This document shows, piece by piece, positions 46,004 through 55,318 of a stretch of 64,000 bases of DNA. Both the position numbers and the translations under genes were made by a program. Position 1 is the first letter of the stretch; every line of letters begins with the position of its first letter. The stretch comes from J027 sp965215855 (lineage in GTDB: Bacteria > Chloroflexota > Anaerolineae > Aggregatilineales > J027): contig CBDCER010000003.1 of assembly GCA_965215855.1 (NCBI GenBank), positions 2,604,001 to 2,668,000 on the forward strand, given 5' to 3'. The notes beneath the pieces were generated by a model. It was not told the origin of the DNA, did not search any database, and saw only the letters and a program-made list of their open reading frames with translations.

Positions 46004-46067
46004 CTTTTTCTCTCCACAAGTTGCTCTGATTTTATCCTCAAAACGAGTTATCCTTGTGGTCTAGTTT

Positions 46068-46376
46068 TTGGGGGTAAGTATACGACGAACATTCACGAAA
46101 GAATTCAAGATCGAAGCGGTGCGGCAGAGTGAACAGCCCGGCAAAAAAGTGTCAGCAGTAGCACGCGAGTTAGGTATCCGGCCAGAGCTACTGTACCGGC
46201 GGCGTAGTGAAGTGAAAACAGATGGCCGTGCAGTTGCCTTTCCGGGACATGGAAACCCGCGTGAAACTGAGACAGAAGCGGAAATACGGCGATTGAAGCG
46301 TGAACTGGCAATCGTAAAGGAGGAACGCGACATCCTAAAAAAAGCCGTGAGCATCTTCAGCAAGGAAAAGGTGTAA
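46068..46376 (+). CDS. IS3-family OrfA (copy B)
   Basis: 102 aa. HTH_Tnp_1: RRTFTKEFKIEAVRQSEQPG then VSAVARELGIRPELLYRRRS, with a coiled tail (EIRRLKRELAIVKEERDILK). It starts on a TTG because the true 5' end has been replaced by the neighbouring IS. Confidence 0.7.
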   Translation: MGVSIRRTFTKEFKIEAVRQSEQPGKKVSAVARELGIRPELLYRRRSEVKTDGRAVAFPGHGNPRETETEAEIRRLKRELAIVKEERDILKKAVSIFSKEKV

Positions 46377-46425
46377 GCTATGCGTTCATCGAGGAACACC
46401 GCCAGCAGCATAGTGTACGGCGCAT

Positions 46426-47196
46426 GTGCGCGGTGTTGGGCGTGTCAGCCAGCGGCGTATGGCAAATAGTGAGTTGCTGGGAGCGATCCAGGAGATTCAC
46501 ACCTGGAGCCGGGAAAGCTATGGGAGTCCACGGATGACGGTTGAGCTACAGAGCCGAGGGCTGGACTGTGGACGTCACCGGGTAGCGCGGTTGATGCGCG
46601 AAGCAGGCATTCAGGCTCGCCAACGTCGGCGCTGGCGTCCGCGCACCACCCAATCACGCCATACGCATCCACTCGCGCCAAACCTGCTCAATCGAGAGTT
46701 TCAGGCCACTGCACCGAATGAGAAGTGGCTGGCGGATATCAGTTATGTGGCAACTCGTGAAGGTTGGTTGTATCTGGCAAGCGTGCTAGATGTCTATTCA
46801 CGCCTGATTGTGGGCTGGTCCATGCAGGATCGGTTGACGACGCCTTTAGTTGCCCAAGCTCTGCAAATGGCACTGGCCCGTCGCTGCCCATCTGCTGATC
46901 TACTGCACCATTCGGATCGGGGCAGCCAATATGCCAGTACCGTCTACCAAACGCTCCTTCAGCAATACGGCATCACTGTCAGCATGAGCCGCACAGGTGA
47001 TTGTTACAACAATGCCATGATGGAGAGCTTCTTTGCAACACTCAAAGTTGAGGGGGCTAATCATGTCTTCGCTACCCGCGATGCGGCCCGGCTCTATCTC
47101 TTTGAGTTTATTGAAATCTGGTACAATCATCAGCGTCGCCATTCAACCTTGGGCTATCTCAGCCCTTTCGAGTTTGAACAACGACGCCTTTCATGA
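46426..47196 (+). CDS. IS3-family OrfB (copy B), N-terminus damaged
   Basis: Integrase core with catalytic DISYVATREGWLYL, HHSDRGSQYAS and NAMMESFFATLKVE (D, D, E). The N-terminal HTH_21 segment is split: YAFIEEHRQQHSVRRMCAVL continues in another frame up to about 46470, followed directly by NSELLGAIQEIHTWSRESYG. The usual 15 or so residues between are missing, so a deletion has broken the reading frame here. Probably inactive. Confidence 0.65.
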   Translation: MRGVGRVSQRRMANSELLGAIQEIHTWSRESYGSPRMTVELQSRGLDCGRHRVARLMREAGIQARQRRRWRPRTTQSRHTHPLAPNLLNREFQATAPNEKWLADISYVATREGWLYLASVLDVYSRLIVGWSMQDRLTTPLVAQALQMALARRCPSADLLHHSDRGSQYASTVYQTLLQQYGITVSMSRTGDCYNNAMMESFFATLKVEGANHVFATRDAARLYLFEFIEIWYNHQRRHSTLGYLSPFEFEQRRLS

Positions 47197-47574
47197 CTTA
47201 TCTATGTGTCCACCAAAATCGGGCAAGGTCATTGTTCCCAGCGTGTACCGCTTGCCTGACTTCATTCATCCCCTCAAAAACCTCGAACAACGACGGCTTT
47301 GGATAGTCCACGATGGCTTCTCCTATTTGACTAATTCACAATTTTCCGACATTTTGTCGGATTTTGTTATTTTGCCATCAAGTACATTTCATTGCAGAAT
47401 CCTCATCAATTTGATAGGATTCTGCGACGAGTTTGAGTCACCAAAAAACATTGCTCGGATATTACCAATGAACCTAAGCTGATTCTTGAGCCTCACAGCC
47501 ATGGCAAGCGAATGTAAGTGAAAGCACTGTTTCGTGCCAGGTATGGTTGACGCAAACGCTCATGCGCTTACAAA

Positions 47575-47670
47575 TGATAATACAATCGCCAGTATCGCCA
47601 TTCAGCCTTTTGCGTTCAAATAGCCTAATTATGGCTTATCTATGTGCCCACTAAATCCGGGCAAGCCATA
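47575..47670 (+). repeat. Decayed copy of an IS3 right end
   Basis: About 95 bp that match the end of copy B: TACAATCGCCAGTATCGCC against TACAATCATCAGCGTCGCC, then GCTTATCTATGTGCCCAC against ACTTATCTATGTGTCCAC, then the GGGCAAG terminus. An internal deletion removes about 20 bp. The whole 47231-47734 stretch otherwise shows no gene. Confidence 0.5.
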
Positions 47671-47734
47671 CGGTCTGGTTCACCCTTGTACAGGGTGAGA
47701 TTTACATAATTCAGCGCGAGCCTGAATATCAATT

Positions 47735-50578
47735 ATGAGTCAGATGAACAATTTTGAACAAGATACGCTAAAAGATCGTGAATTGGAAATTCTGCGCCTT
47801 ATTGCTTTAGGATTGACCAACGCAGAAATCGCCGAACGCCTTTTCCTGTCTACCGAAACAGTGCGTTGGTATAACAAGAGTATCTACGCCAAATTAGGGA
47901 CAAGCCGACGAACCGAGGCCGTTGCCATTGCCCAGGCACAGGGCTTGCTAGAAACATCAAACCAGGAATCTGTCATAGTTACAGAACCCACTTCCACATC
48001 CGCCTTGCCTCCCCAATCTACCCCGTTTGTAGGCCGCCAGGGCGAACTCGCCGAATTGCTAAATGTACTGAAACGCCCACATGTCCGTTTGCTGTCAATT
48101 TTAGGCCCAGGTGGTATTGGCAAAACCCGTCTCTCGCTGGCTCTGGCTGAACATTTGTCAAACGAATTTCAGCGGGCGGTTTATTATGTCTCGGTAGCAG
48201 AACTAACCTCGTCAGACGAGTTTGTGCTTGCGTTGGGGCAGACTCTCGGCATAAGTTTCTTCACTGGGGATTTCACACGTGAGCATCTGCTGGAATACCT
48301 GGCTGATAAATCTGGAGTGATTGTCGTTGATAATCTAGAAACATTGCCTTCGGCGATCACACTTCTACATGAGATCGTTGTCACTGCAACCAACATCTCG
48401 ATTATTGCTACATCGCGTGAAAAGCTGAATTTGCGAAGCGAAACTGTTTTCGCTCTCGATGGTTTAGGTTTGAAAACAGAAGCAACATCTACAGATGAAG
48501 CCATTCAGTTACTGGTCCAATCCGCGCAAAGAGTTGTTCCAGATTTTGAAGCCAATCCTGAAAATTTGCCGGACTTAATCAAGATCTGCCAATTGGTCGA
48601 TGGTAGTCCATTAGCAATTGAACTAGCAGCGGCCTGGTTGGATATTCTCTCACCAGAGCAAATTGCACAGGAGATTGAGCAAAATTATCAATTCTTGGCG
48701 GTAGAATTGCGTGATTTTCCTGAACGTCATCAAAGCATGACTGCCACTTTTGTCGCATCATGGAGTCGTTTGTCGCCAGAAGAACAAATGAGTTTGGCAA
48801 AAATGGGGGTGTTTTGTAGCGGGTTTTCCCCCAGTGCCGCACAGGTAGTGGCTGGGGCATCGTTGCGAAATTTACAAGTATTGATTAACAAATCCTTGCT
48901 TCAAGTTCCCAAAGCAGGACGTTACACTTTGCATCAACTACTTCGCCAATTTGCCCTCGATCATCTGGCAGAACAAAATCTACATCAGGAAATCGCTCGT
49001 ACCCATTGCGAATATTATCTGAAATGGTTGTCGGAGAACGAAATCTTCCTCAAAGGGCGTGATCAGTTAGGAGGGTTGAATCAAATTGAGGTCGAGTTTG
49101 AAAACATCCGTACTGCGTGGCGTTGTGCTGTCAATGAAGCATTAATCGACCAGATCAGCCCGCCGTTGGAGGCGTTGTTTTGGTTTTGCCTGATGCGAAA
49201 TCGCTATGTTGAAGGGGAATTACTGTTTCAGGATGCCGCCAGGGTCTTCGCCAACGATAGCTCCCCGGCTGGACAGGTTTTGTATGCACGACTGGTGGTG
49301 CGCGGGATATGGTTGCGACGCTGGCGCGAGGGAACGTATGCCTACAATGACAATATCTTAGAACAGTTACAACAGTGTCTCGATATTTTTCAGGACAATG
49401 GAACGGCCTTTGATATGCATCATTGTTTGCTCATTCTGGGTAACGCCAGCAATGTAGTAGACGATGAAATCAATCGAGCTAAGACATACTTCGAGCAAAG
49501 TTTGGCAGGGTTTACCGAAGCAGGCGATGATTTTTATCGCGCCTGGGTCTTGCATTTTATGGGGCGTGCGAGCCCCAGTAAAGCCATTGAATTACAAACG
49601 GCCAGTTTGCAGTTGCGGACCGCTCTCAACGACTTGAATGGCATGATCTATGCCCAATACAATTTGGCTAGCTACTGGCTACAAATGGGGGACCTGCAAA
49701 GGAGTCAGCAACTAGCCGAGGAGATGTTTACGCTAAGTGAAAAAACCAATGAACGTTCCGGTCAATTAATGGCAACTACCATCTTAAGCCTAGTCGCTTT
49801 TTTGCAGGGCGATTTTTCACAGGCTGAAACACGTAGCCAGCAAGCTTGGACACGGGCGATAGAACTTCATCATGGATTGGGAAAAACTTATGCAGAGTTG
49901 GTACAGAATTTACTCAGCCTGATCAACTCGGATAAAGATACAGCTTTGAAATTGGAATCCCTGCCTACTCCGCAGATGATTCGTTACTTCGTTGACCTGG
50001 GATCGGCCATGGATTATTATTCGCGTGGTGACAATGACAAAGCGGTTGATCGCCTCGTAGCGGCCCTCGAATACGCTGATGGTGTGGAAGGCAAAGGGTT
50101 GATCGCCTGGTGTTTGCCATTGTGTGCCCTGGTGATCAACCAGCGGGGGCAACATACCAGAGCCAAGAGTTTATGTGCTTTGGCGGAATATTATATCCCC
50201 AATACCTGGGTACAATACTGGTCCCCGTATCGCCAACAAGTTGAACAATGGCAGGAGCTAGCTTCGGTTAGCCAAACCACCGATTTGCTGGAGCTGGCTT
50301 CGAATCTGATGGTTGAACTGGCCGATTTTTCCGGGACAAGTAGTCCCTTGCCAGCTAATGTATTACTCGCTAATCAGAAATTAGCCGATCCTCTTTCCAA
50401 GCGTGAATTGGAAGTCTTGGGGTTGATTGCCAAAGGATTTCGCAATAAAGAAATCGCCGATCATATGGTGGTGGCGGTCAGCACTGTGAAGAAACACATC
50501 AGCCATATCTATGACAAATTGAATGTAGAAAGCCGCGCTCAGGTGATCTTGTTGGCTCAGGAACGTGGCTTGGTTTAG
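47735..50578 (+). CDS. LuxR-type regulator with NB-ARC ATPase and two HTH domains
   Basis: 947 aa. An N-terminal GerE/LuxR HTH (LKDRELEILRLIALGLTNAE) is followed by an NB-ARC/STAND ATPase with Walker A SILGPGGIGKTRL and Walker B SGVIVVDNLETLP. TPR-like helices occupy about residues 450-850. A second LuxR HTH closes the protein (LSKRELEVLGLIAKGFRNKE). STAND regulators bind a ligand through the repeats and oligomerise on ATP. Having a LuxR HTH at both ends is unusual. It stands 26 bp before the ferritin-like gene and may control the following pair. Confidence 0.8.
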   Translation: MSQMNNFEQDTLKDRELEILRLIALGLTNAEIAERLFLSTETVRWYNKSIYAKLGTSRRTEAVAIAQAQGLLETSNQESVIVTEPTSTSALPPQSTPFVGRQGELAELLNVLKRPHVRLLSILGPGGIGKTRLSLALAEHLSNEFQRAVYYVSVAELTSSDEFVLALGQTLGISFFTGDFTREHLLEYLADKSGVIVVDNLETLPSAITLLHEIVVTATNISIIATSREKLNLRSETVFALDGLGLKTEATSTDEAIQLLVQSAQRVVPDFEANPENLPDLIKICQLVDGSPLAIELAAAWLDILSPEQIAQEIEQNYQFLAVELRDFPERHQSMTATFVASWSRLSPEEQMSLAKMGVFCSGFSPSAAQVVAGASLRNLQVLINKSLLQVPKAGRYTLHQLLRQFALDHLAEQNLHQEIARTHCEYYLKWLSENEIFLKGRDQLGGLNQIEVEFENIRTAWRCAVNEALIDQISPPLEALFWFCLMRNRYVEGELLFQDAARVFANDSSPAGQVLYARLVVRGIWLRRWREGTYAYNDNILEQLQQCLDIFQDNGTAFDMHHCLLILGNASNVVDDEINRAKTYFEQSLAGFTEAGDDFYRAWVLHFMGRASPSKAIELQTASLQLRTALNDLNGMIYAQYNLASYWLQMGDLQRSQQLAEEMFTLSEKTNERSGQLMATTILSLVAFLQGDFSQAETRSQQAWTRAIELHHGLGKTYAELVQNLLSLINSDKDTALKLESLPTPQMIRYFVDLGSAMDYYSRGDNDKAVDRLVAALEYADGVEGKGLIAWCLPLCALVINQRGQHTRAKSLCALAEYYIPNTWVQYWSPYRQQVEQWQELASVSQTTDLLELASNLMVELADFSGTSSPLPANVLLANQKLADPLSKRELEVLGLIAKGFRNKEIADHMVVAVSTVKKHISHIYDKLNVESRAQVILLAQERGLV

Positions 50579-50604
50579 AACTTTCACTCAGGAACAAAAA
50601 ACAC

Positions 50605-51663
50605 ATGCCTATCCAAACCCGTGAAGACCTGCAAAAACATTTGCAATGGGCGATTACGCTGGAACATACCACTATTCCATTGTACTTGTGTGCCCTCTAT
50701 TCACTTAAAGATACTCAATCGGCAGCATATCGCATCATTTTCAGCGTAGTAATGGAGGAAATGCTTCATTTGTGCCTGGCGTGCAATCTCCTGAATGCGA
50801 TTGGCGGCCAGCCAGATTTCAACAATCCTGCCAATATTCCACAATATCCCACTTCTCTAAAGCATCATCGTGGGCAACCAACTTTTCATCTGACCAAATG
50901 CACAGCGGAGGTCGTCCGCCATGTTTTTATGGCTTTGGAGAAACCCGAAACCGTCGGTGCTTTGCCGGAAGATGATAATTTCGAAACAATAGGCCAATTT
51001 TACGCCGCTGTTGAATTGGGGCTGGAGACCCTGACACACTCACTTGGCGAGGCTACTTTGTTTAACAGTGGAGCCTACAAGCAGCTCACACAGGGATATT
51101 TTGGTGGCAGTGGTGATTTATACGCCATTACAGATTTGGACAGTGCCCGACGCGCTATTCATGAAATTGTCGATCAGGGGGAAGGATCTGCCCAAACAGA
51201 ATACGATGAGGAAGGCGACTTGCCCCACTATCTGAGGTTCAAAGAATTGGCGGATGGAGCCGTGCCTATTGGCGCGGTATGGAACATGATAGAGGACCCG
51301 CATCAAGCCTCCATTCAGGACAAAAATATTCTGGCTCTGGCGGGTTTATTCGACGATTGCTACGGGCTGTTTTTGCGATGTCTGCAAGCCATTTTTAATC
51401 CCGGCGAAGGCGATTCGCCAAAGAAACGGGCAGATTTAATTTATAATGTGATGCTGCCATTGATGGAACGCGTGATGAAACCCATTGCTATCCAGTTGAT
51501 GCAATTGCCGATTAATGCTCACGGCGAGACTGCTGGTCCTGGCTTTCAATTCAGCACCGCGCCACAAAACATTGTGCTACAAAATGCCAACAATTTGTTG
51601 AGTAGCTATCCATCTCTGCAAGATGTGGTGACTTCCCTGGAAAAACTCCCCTTGATTGATTAA
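50605..51663 (+). CDS. Ferritin-like protein (VioB/RebD-type domain)
   Basis: 352 aa. The four-helix carboxylate pattern is visible: WAITLEHTTIPLYLCALYSL, MEEMLHLCLACNLLNAIGG (E-E-x-x-H), and later YDDCYGLFLRCLQAIFNPG-like helices. This is the ferritin-like domain annotated as iminophenyl-pyruvate dimer synthase. It is seen as part of VioB and RebD (violacein, rebeccamycin), where it couples two indole-imine units. No tryptophan oxidase gene (VioA/RebO) is in view. The next gene resembles the other half of VioB. Confidence 0.65.
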   Translation: MPIQTREDLQKHLQWAITLEHTTIPLYLCALYSLKDTQSAAYRIIFSVVMEEMLHLCLACNLLNAIGGQPDFNNPANIPQYPTSLKHHRGQPTFHLTKCTAEVVRHVFMALEKPETVGALPEDDNFETIGQFYAAVELGLETLTHSLGEATLFNSGAYKQLTQGYFGGSGDLYAITDLDSARRAIHEIVDQGEGSAQTEYDEEGDLPHYLRFKELADGAVPIGAVWNMIEDPHQASIQDKNILALAGLFDDCYGLFLRCLQAIFNPGEGDSPKKRADLIYNVMLPLMERVMKPIAIQLMQLPINAHGETAGPGFQFSTAPQNIVLQNANNLLSSYPSLQDVVTSLEKLPLID

Positions 51664-51699
51664 GTCCTGTTGCCAAGTGAAGAAGAGAAAAGGTTGGTT

Positions 51700-53613
51700 A
51701 TGAGCTATCTGGAACGTCCGCGTGTCAATTTTAAAGGTTCATTTGTCGCTAACGTGCCCACTGGTAATAACAATAATGTGGTGCCTTTGCTTGATCCCGC
51801 CGATGTTATTTTAGACGCCGAGGATTTGAAAAAGAAAGACAAAGACCTGTTTGACTGGCTGATTCAGACCGATATGAAAACAGGGATGGTTCGTGCCAGT
51901 TGGAATTTTTTCGGGGATGGCACGGTTCGTTTCGAAAATGTTCGCATAACCTCTGCCTTTTTGCCACATAACAAAACCGAGATAGCAGAGTCCTCCACCG
52001 ACCCCTTGTTTAAGGCTGATGTACATCTGTTAGGGCACAATCTGGATGTTGAAGGCATCACTGTTCAGCAAAGCCCGGCGGTGATGGTGGATGTCAATCC
52101 CACCAATGCCTATAGTTCTCAGATTTACAGCGGAGAGTTTCGTATCAGCGGGTTAGACGCCAACGGCGAATATACGATGTTTATGCGTGGTTTCGAGCCG
52201 AGTATTGCCCCCAGCTTTTGGGTGGATACCAACGGCATGCGTAATCTGTGCGCCAAATATGATGCGGCAGCGGCGGCTGTCTGGCAAACGGTGATAACTA
52301 AAGATAACTTGGAATGGGATCAAAAGGTGGTTTCTCCAATCATATCCGCGCTACAGAAGGCATTAGAGAACGCCGACGGCTTAGTGGTGCGTTATTGTAC
52401 CTATTTCTTTCTGAAAGAGTTCAAAACTTCGACTTTGGCTAAAAAATTCGCTAAACAGAATTATGCAACCAATATGAGTGCAGCCAAAATGGTTGGCACG
52501 ATTGGCGTTTGGCGCAAAACAGAGCTAAAGAGCTATCCCACAGGGCGACTCCTAGTGCCCCGCGAAAAATTGGAAGTTCAATTGGATTGCGGCGATTTAG
52601 TAGACCCTCAATCTCCGCGCAAAGAACACAGCATATCCAAGGTTAGCGATCCCGATTCTGAGCGAGACAGAAAGTTCTATTTTGGGCCTGTTATCGCCAG
52701 TGTAATGCCTGCTGAAGATAGCAAATCAACTCCCTATATTGCGTTGGATACGGTAAATATGGTGCCAGAAGTAACTGCGGATGGTACAAAGGTTAGCATG
52801 GGAATCTTGAATCTGGCATACCTGGTGGATGGGAAACCCGTCATCATCGGCCCAATTCCGGACTGCGACCAGAAAAGTGTTTATGAACAAACTGCCGGTA
52901 TTGTAGAAATTCCGTTTCCTAATGATGTGTCTCCTAATGATGTGAAAGGCCAGCCATTGTGCATCGTGCAAGATGACAAACCACTGGTGGTGGAGCCTCC
53001 GTATATCTGTTGCCAGACAGATGATCGTGGTCAATATGTCAAACCGGATGCCATTTATGACATTAATGTGCGATTGACTCGTCTAGGGCAACCCGTACCC
53101 GAAGGCACAAAGGTTAAACTGACTCTGCTTTTGAACGCAAATTCACTGGGCCAACATGAGTTTGTGGTTGACAAGATGGGTAATGTATTGGTTCAACTTC
53201 AAGCTGGAGATAGCCAAGAAGTGCAGATCAGCATGATTCCTGAAGGGGCTGAGAAAGATGTCAACGATTTCCGATGGTGGTTTGCATATGGATTCTACAG
53301 CAATGTTCGAGTGTATCCAGACGACAAATTCGATAATGTGACCGACGAACAACTGACATGGGACTACATCTACACCCAGGTGTTCCGTTACTATTATTTG
53401 CTGTATCCGGCCATGTCGCGATATTTCCCGTTTAACGATCAAGCCGCGATGGAAGCTAACGCGCTCCGCATTCAACAATTGACCGATCCAAAACTCTTCA
53501 ATAAGACTTATTATATGCCCGTCACTCGCGAGTTGTCGCCAGGTAAGCGTCAATTGATTGAGCAATGGTGTCAAAAGATATTGCAAAACAATACACCCGT
53601 GGGGAGCACTTAG
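51700..53613 (+). CDS. VioB N-terminal-like protein
   Basis: About 637 aa from the ATG at 51700 (a longer frame from a TTG at 51670 is less likely). It opens MSYLERPRVNFKGSFVANVP, strikingly like the VioB/RebD opening 'MSILDFPRIHFRG'. The body is beta-rich (PYIALDTVNMVPEVTADGT; VEPPYICCQTDDRGQYVKPD), without clear catalytic residues. It begins 36 nt after the ferritin-like gene. Together the two proteins are about as long as one VioB or RebD (about 1000 aa), but the parts are separate genes and in the reverse order. Confidence 0.5.
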   Translation: MSYLERPRVNFKGSFVANVPTGNNNNVVPLLDPADVILDAEDLKKKDKDLFDWLIQTDMKTGMVRASWNFFGDGTVRFENVRITSAFLPHNKTEIAESSTDPLFKADVHLLGHNLDVEGITVQQSPAVMVDVNPTNAYSSQIYSGEFRISGLDANGEYTMFMRGFEPSIAPSFWVDTNGMRNLCAKYDAAAAAVWQTVITKDNLEWDQKVVSPIISALQKALENADGLVVRYCTYFFLKEFKTSTLAKKFAKQNYATNMSAAKMVGTIGVWRKTELKSYPTGRLLVPREKLEVQLDCGDLVDPQSPRKEHSISKVSDPDSERDRKFYFGPVIASVMPAEDSKSTPYIALDTVNMVPEVTADGTKVSMGILNLAYLVDGKPVIIGPIPDCDQKSVYEQTAGIVEIPFPNDVSPNDVKGQPLCIVQDDKPLVVEPPYICCQTDDRGQYVKPDAIYDINVRLTRLGQPVPEGTKVKLTLLLNANSLGQHEFVVDKMGNVLVQLQAGDSQEVQISMIPEGAEKDVNDFRWWFAYGFYSNVRVYPDDKFDNVTDEQLTWDYIYTQVFRYYYLLYPAMSRYFPFNDQAAMEANALRIQQLTDPKLFNKTYYMPVTRELSPGKRQLIEQWCQKILQNNTPVGST

Positions 53614-53720
53614 GTCATAATATTTTGATTTGTACACCCCGCCCATTCGTATTACAATTACGCTGTGTGTCGGGCAGCACTTGTTGAAAGCCGCCGACTG
53701 GAGAAAAGGCAGCGATATCT

Positions 53721-55223
53721 ATGATGAAAAGACTTATCCACTTACTAAAACAGGTCGATTTAATGATCTCGGCCTTCAAACCAGTGCTTCGGATCTATGC
53801 CTGGGTAGTGCTGGGTATGGCGCTGGGCATGTTGATTGTGTATATCTTCGTGCCAGTCAAGTTCCGCAACAACGCCGTTCCTGCTCAACTAAATGATGTG
53901 GATCTGGACCGTTGGGTTAAAGACACAGCCATTTCGTATGCACATATTTTTGACTACGTCAGTGAACATCCCGAAAGCCAATTGAACCTGGATAATATCC
54001 GCTCAGAGACGATGGACAGATTGGGTGATGCGGGAGTCACGACGGATGATATTGACCGTTTGCAATCTGCTAATCCAGGTGTGCAATATCTGAATGAGGC
54101 CTTGCAACGTGTCAAAGATGAAGGGCTTGTCAACAACTCGGCTGGCGAAGAACAAAGCGACAAATATAGCGATCCTGGCTTCTTTACCGCCTATATCATG
54201 CCAATTATCATACTGATTGTTGTTGCTATTGTTGGTGCGTTGATCACGATCCTTTCTTCATTATTCGATGTCATCCCCACCATCAAAGGCTTCTTTATTA
54301 AACGTGAAATTGATCCCAACCTGGAGGCCGAACTCCGGCGTCGGGCGGCCGTCAAGGAAGCTGCCAAACAAAAGACTACCTTCGACACACCGCCTGTCAG
54401 GCAATTCATGTCTACCTATCTGGCGGGCGACAACTATTATGACGACTCGTTCGCCATCGAATTAGAAGATAATACATTTTTGGGCGAGTGTGGTTCCGGC
54501 ATCTCTGAAACCATTGGCGTCGGGGATCCTAAGAAGGTTACTGCGTCCGAAGCCTGGCTATTTGATAAGAACGATATCAGCACCATCACGCATGTATTGA
54601 TGTCTGAACATGCCTACTATGATGAGGCTCTACGTGCGAAATTAGCGCCGCGTGGCGAAGCAGTATTAGCACGCGAAGGCGAAGTCACGGTTCTAGAGTC
54701 GCAGACATTACGGGCCGAGGTACGGATCATCAGTTTGGAATATGCGGCTGGCAGTGCGATTCCCGACAGCGTACTTGAGCGTTTGACGGTTGAAATTGCA
54801 GTCTGGCAAAAGGAAGGCGCAGTCGAAACTGGACCTGAACTGCCGATTACTCCCTTAGCGGCATCTGCACCGCCACCGCAGCAGCGCCCACCACAAGGGC
54901 CACCACCGCAGCAACAACCACCGATGCCGCCGCCACAACAGCGCCCACCGATGCCGCCACCGCAGCAGCGCCCACCACAAGGGCCACCACCGCCGCAGCG
55001 TTCACCAATGCCGCCACCGCAACAACGACCACCGCAAGGAGCACCACCGCCGCAGCGTTCGCCGATGCCACCGCCACAACAGCGTCCATCGCAGGGGCCA
55101 CCGCCACAACGGCCACCGATGCCGCCACCGCAACGACGGCCACCGCCACCACGACCACCACAGGGACCGGGCGGACAACCACCGCCATCGCCTTTTGGTG
55201 ATACGGGGGAAGTCGATCTTTAG
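53721..55223 (+). CDS. Membrane protein with proline-rich tail
   Basis: 500 aa. TM helices lie at about residues 25-45 (WVVLGMALGMLIVYIF) and 155-180 (MPIIILIVVAIVGALITIL), enclosing an exported loop. A soluble domain at about 230-365 follows (FAIELEDNTFLGECGSGISE). Residues about 375-490 are tandem Pro/Gln repeats such as PPPQQRPPQGPPPPQRSPMP. Such tails often bind SH3 or WW domains or span the wall. It is followed by fabD 95 bp on. Function unknown. Confidence 0.55.
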   Translation: MMKRLIHLLKQVDLMISAFKPVLRIYAWVVLGMALGMLIVYIFVPVKFRNNAVPAQLNDVDLDRWVKDTAISYAHIFDYVSEHPESQLNLDNIRSETMDRLGDAGVTTDDIDRLQSANPGVQYLNEALQRVKDEGLVNNSAGEEQSDKYSDPGFFTAYIMPIIILIVVAIVGALITILSSLFDVIPTIKGFFIKREIDPNLEAELRRRAAVKEAAKQKTTFDTPPVRQFMSTYLAGDNYYDDSFAIELEDNTFLGECGSGISETIGVGDPKKVTASEAWLFDKNDISTITHVLMSEHAYYDEALRAKLAPRGEAVLAREGEVTVLESQTLRAEVRIISLEYAAGSAIPDSVLERLTVEIAVWQKEGAVETGPELPITPLAASAPPPQQRPPQGPPPQQQPPMPPPQQRPPMPPPQQRPPQGPPPPQRSPMPPPQQRPPQGAPPPQRSPMPPPQQRPSQGPPPQRPPMPPPQRRPPPPRPPQGPGGQPPPSPFGDTGEVDL

Positions 55224-55269
55224 GCAACTTGTGTGACAGTACGACTTTCGCCGAAATATAATAAATACA

Positions 55270-55294
55270 AGGCGGGCCAGTTGATGACCCGCCT
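55270..55294 (+). terminator. Hairpin after the proline-rich protein gene
   Basis: AGGCGGG (55270-55276) and CCCGCCT (55288-55294) form a 7-bp stem with an 11-nt loop, 46 nt after the stop codon. No long T-run follows, so the termination strength is uncertain. Confidence 0.4.
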
Positions 55295-55318
55295 CTTGAT
55301 TGCAAGGTGTTTGTAACA

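Larger units (their letters stand above)
44841..46064 (-). mobile_element. IS3-family insertion sequence (copy A)
   Basis: Bounded by an inverted AGACCACA (44843-44850) and TGTGGTCT (46055-46062) with further partial matches inwards. Contains OrfA and OrfB on the minus strand. Inserted in the group II intron fragment. Confidence 0.6.
46068..47230 (+). mobile_element. IS3-family insertion sequence (copy B), left end lost
   Basis: OrfA and OrfB of a second, different IS3-group element in opposite orientation to copy A. The right end lies in CCACCAAAATCGGGCAAGG near 47210-47230. The left end is cut by copy A: the OrfA frame begins on a TTG 4 nt after the inferred end of copy A. Sequence like its right end recurs at 47575-47670. 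Confidence 0.55.

Noticed and set aside
47033..47482. Plus-strand frame running out of the second IS3 OrfB
   Set aside because: Overlaps the transposase in another frame and then crosses noncoding IS remains; no family resemblance.
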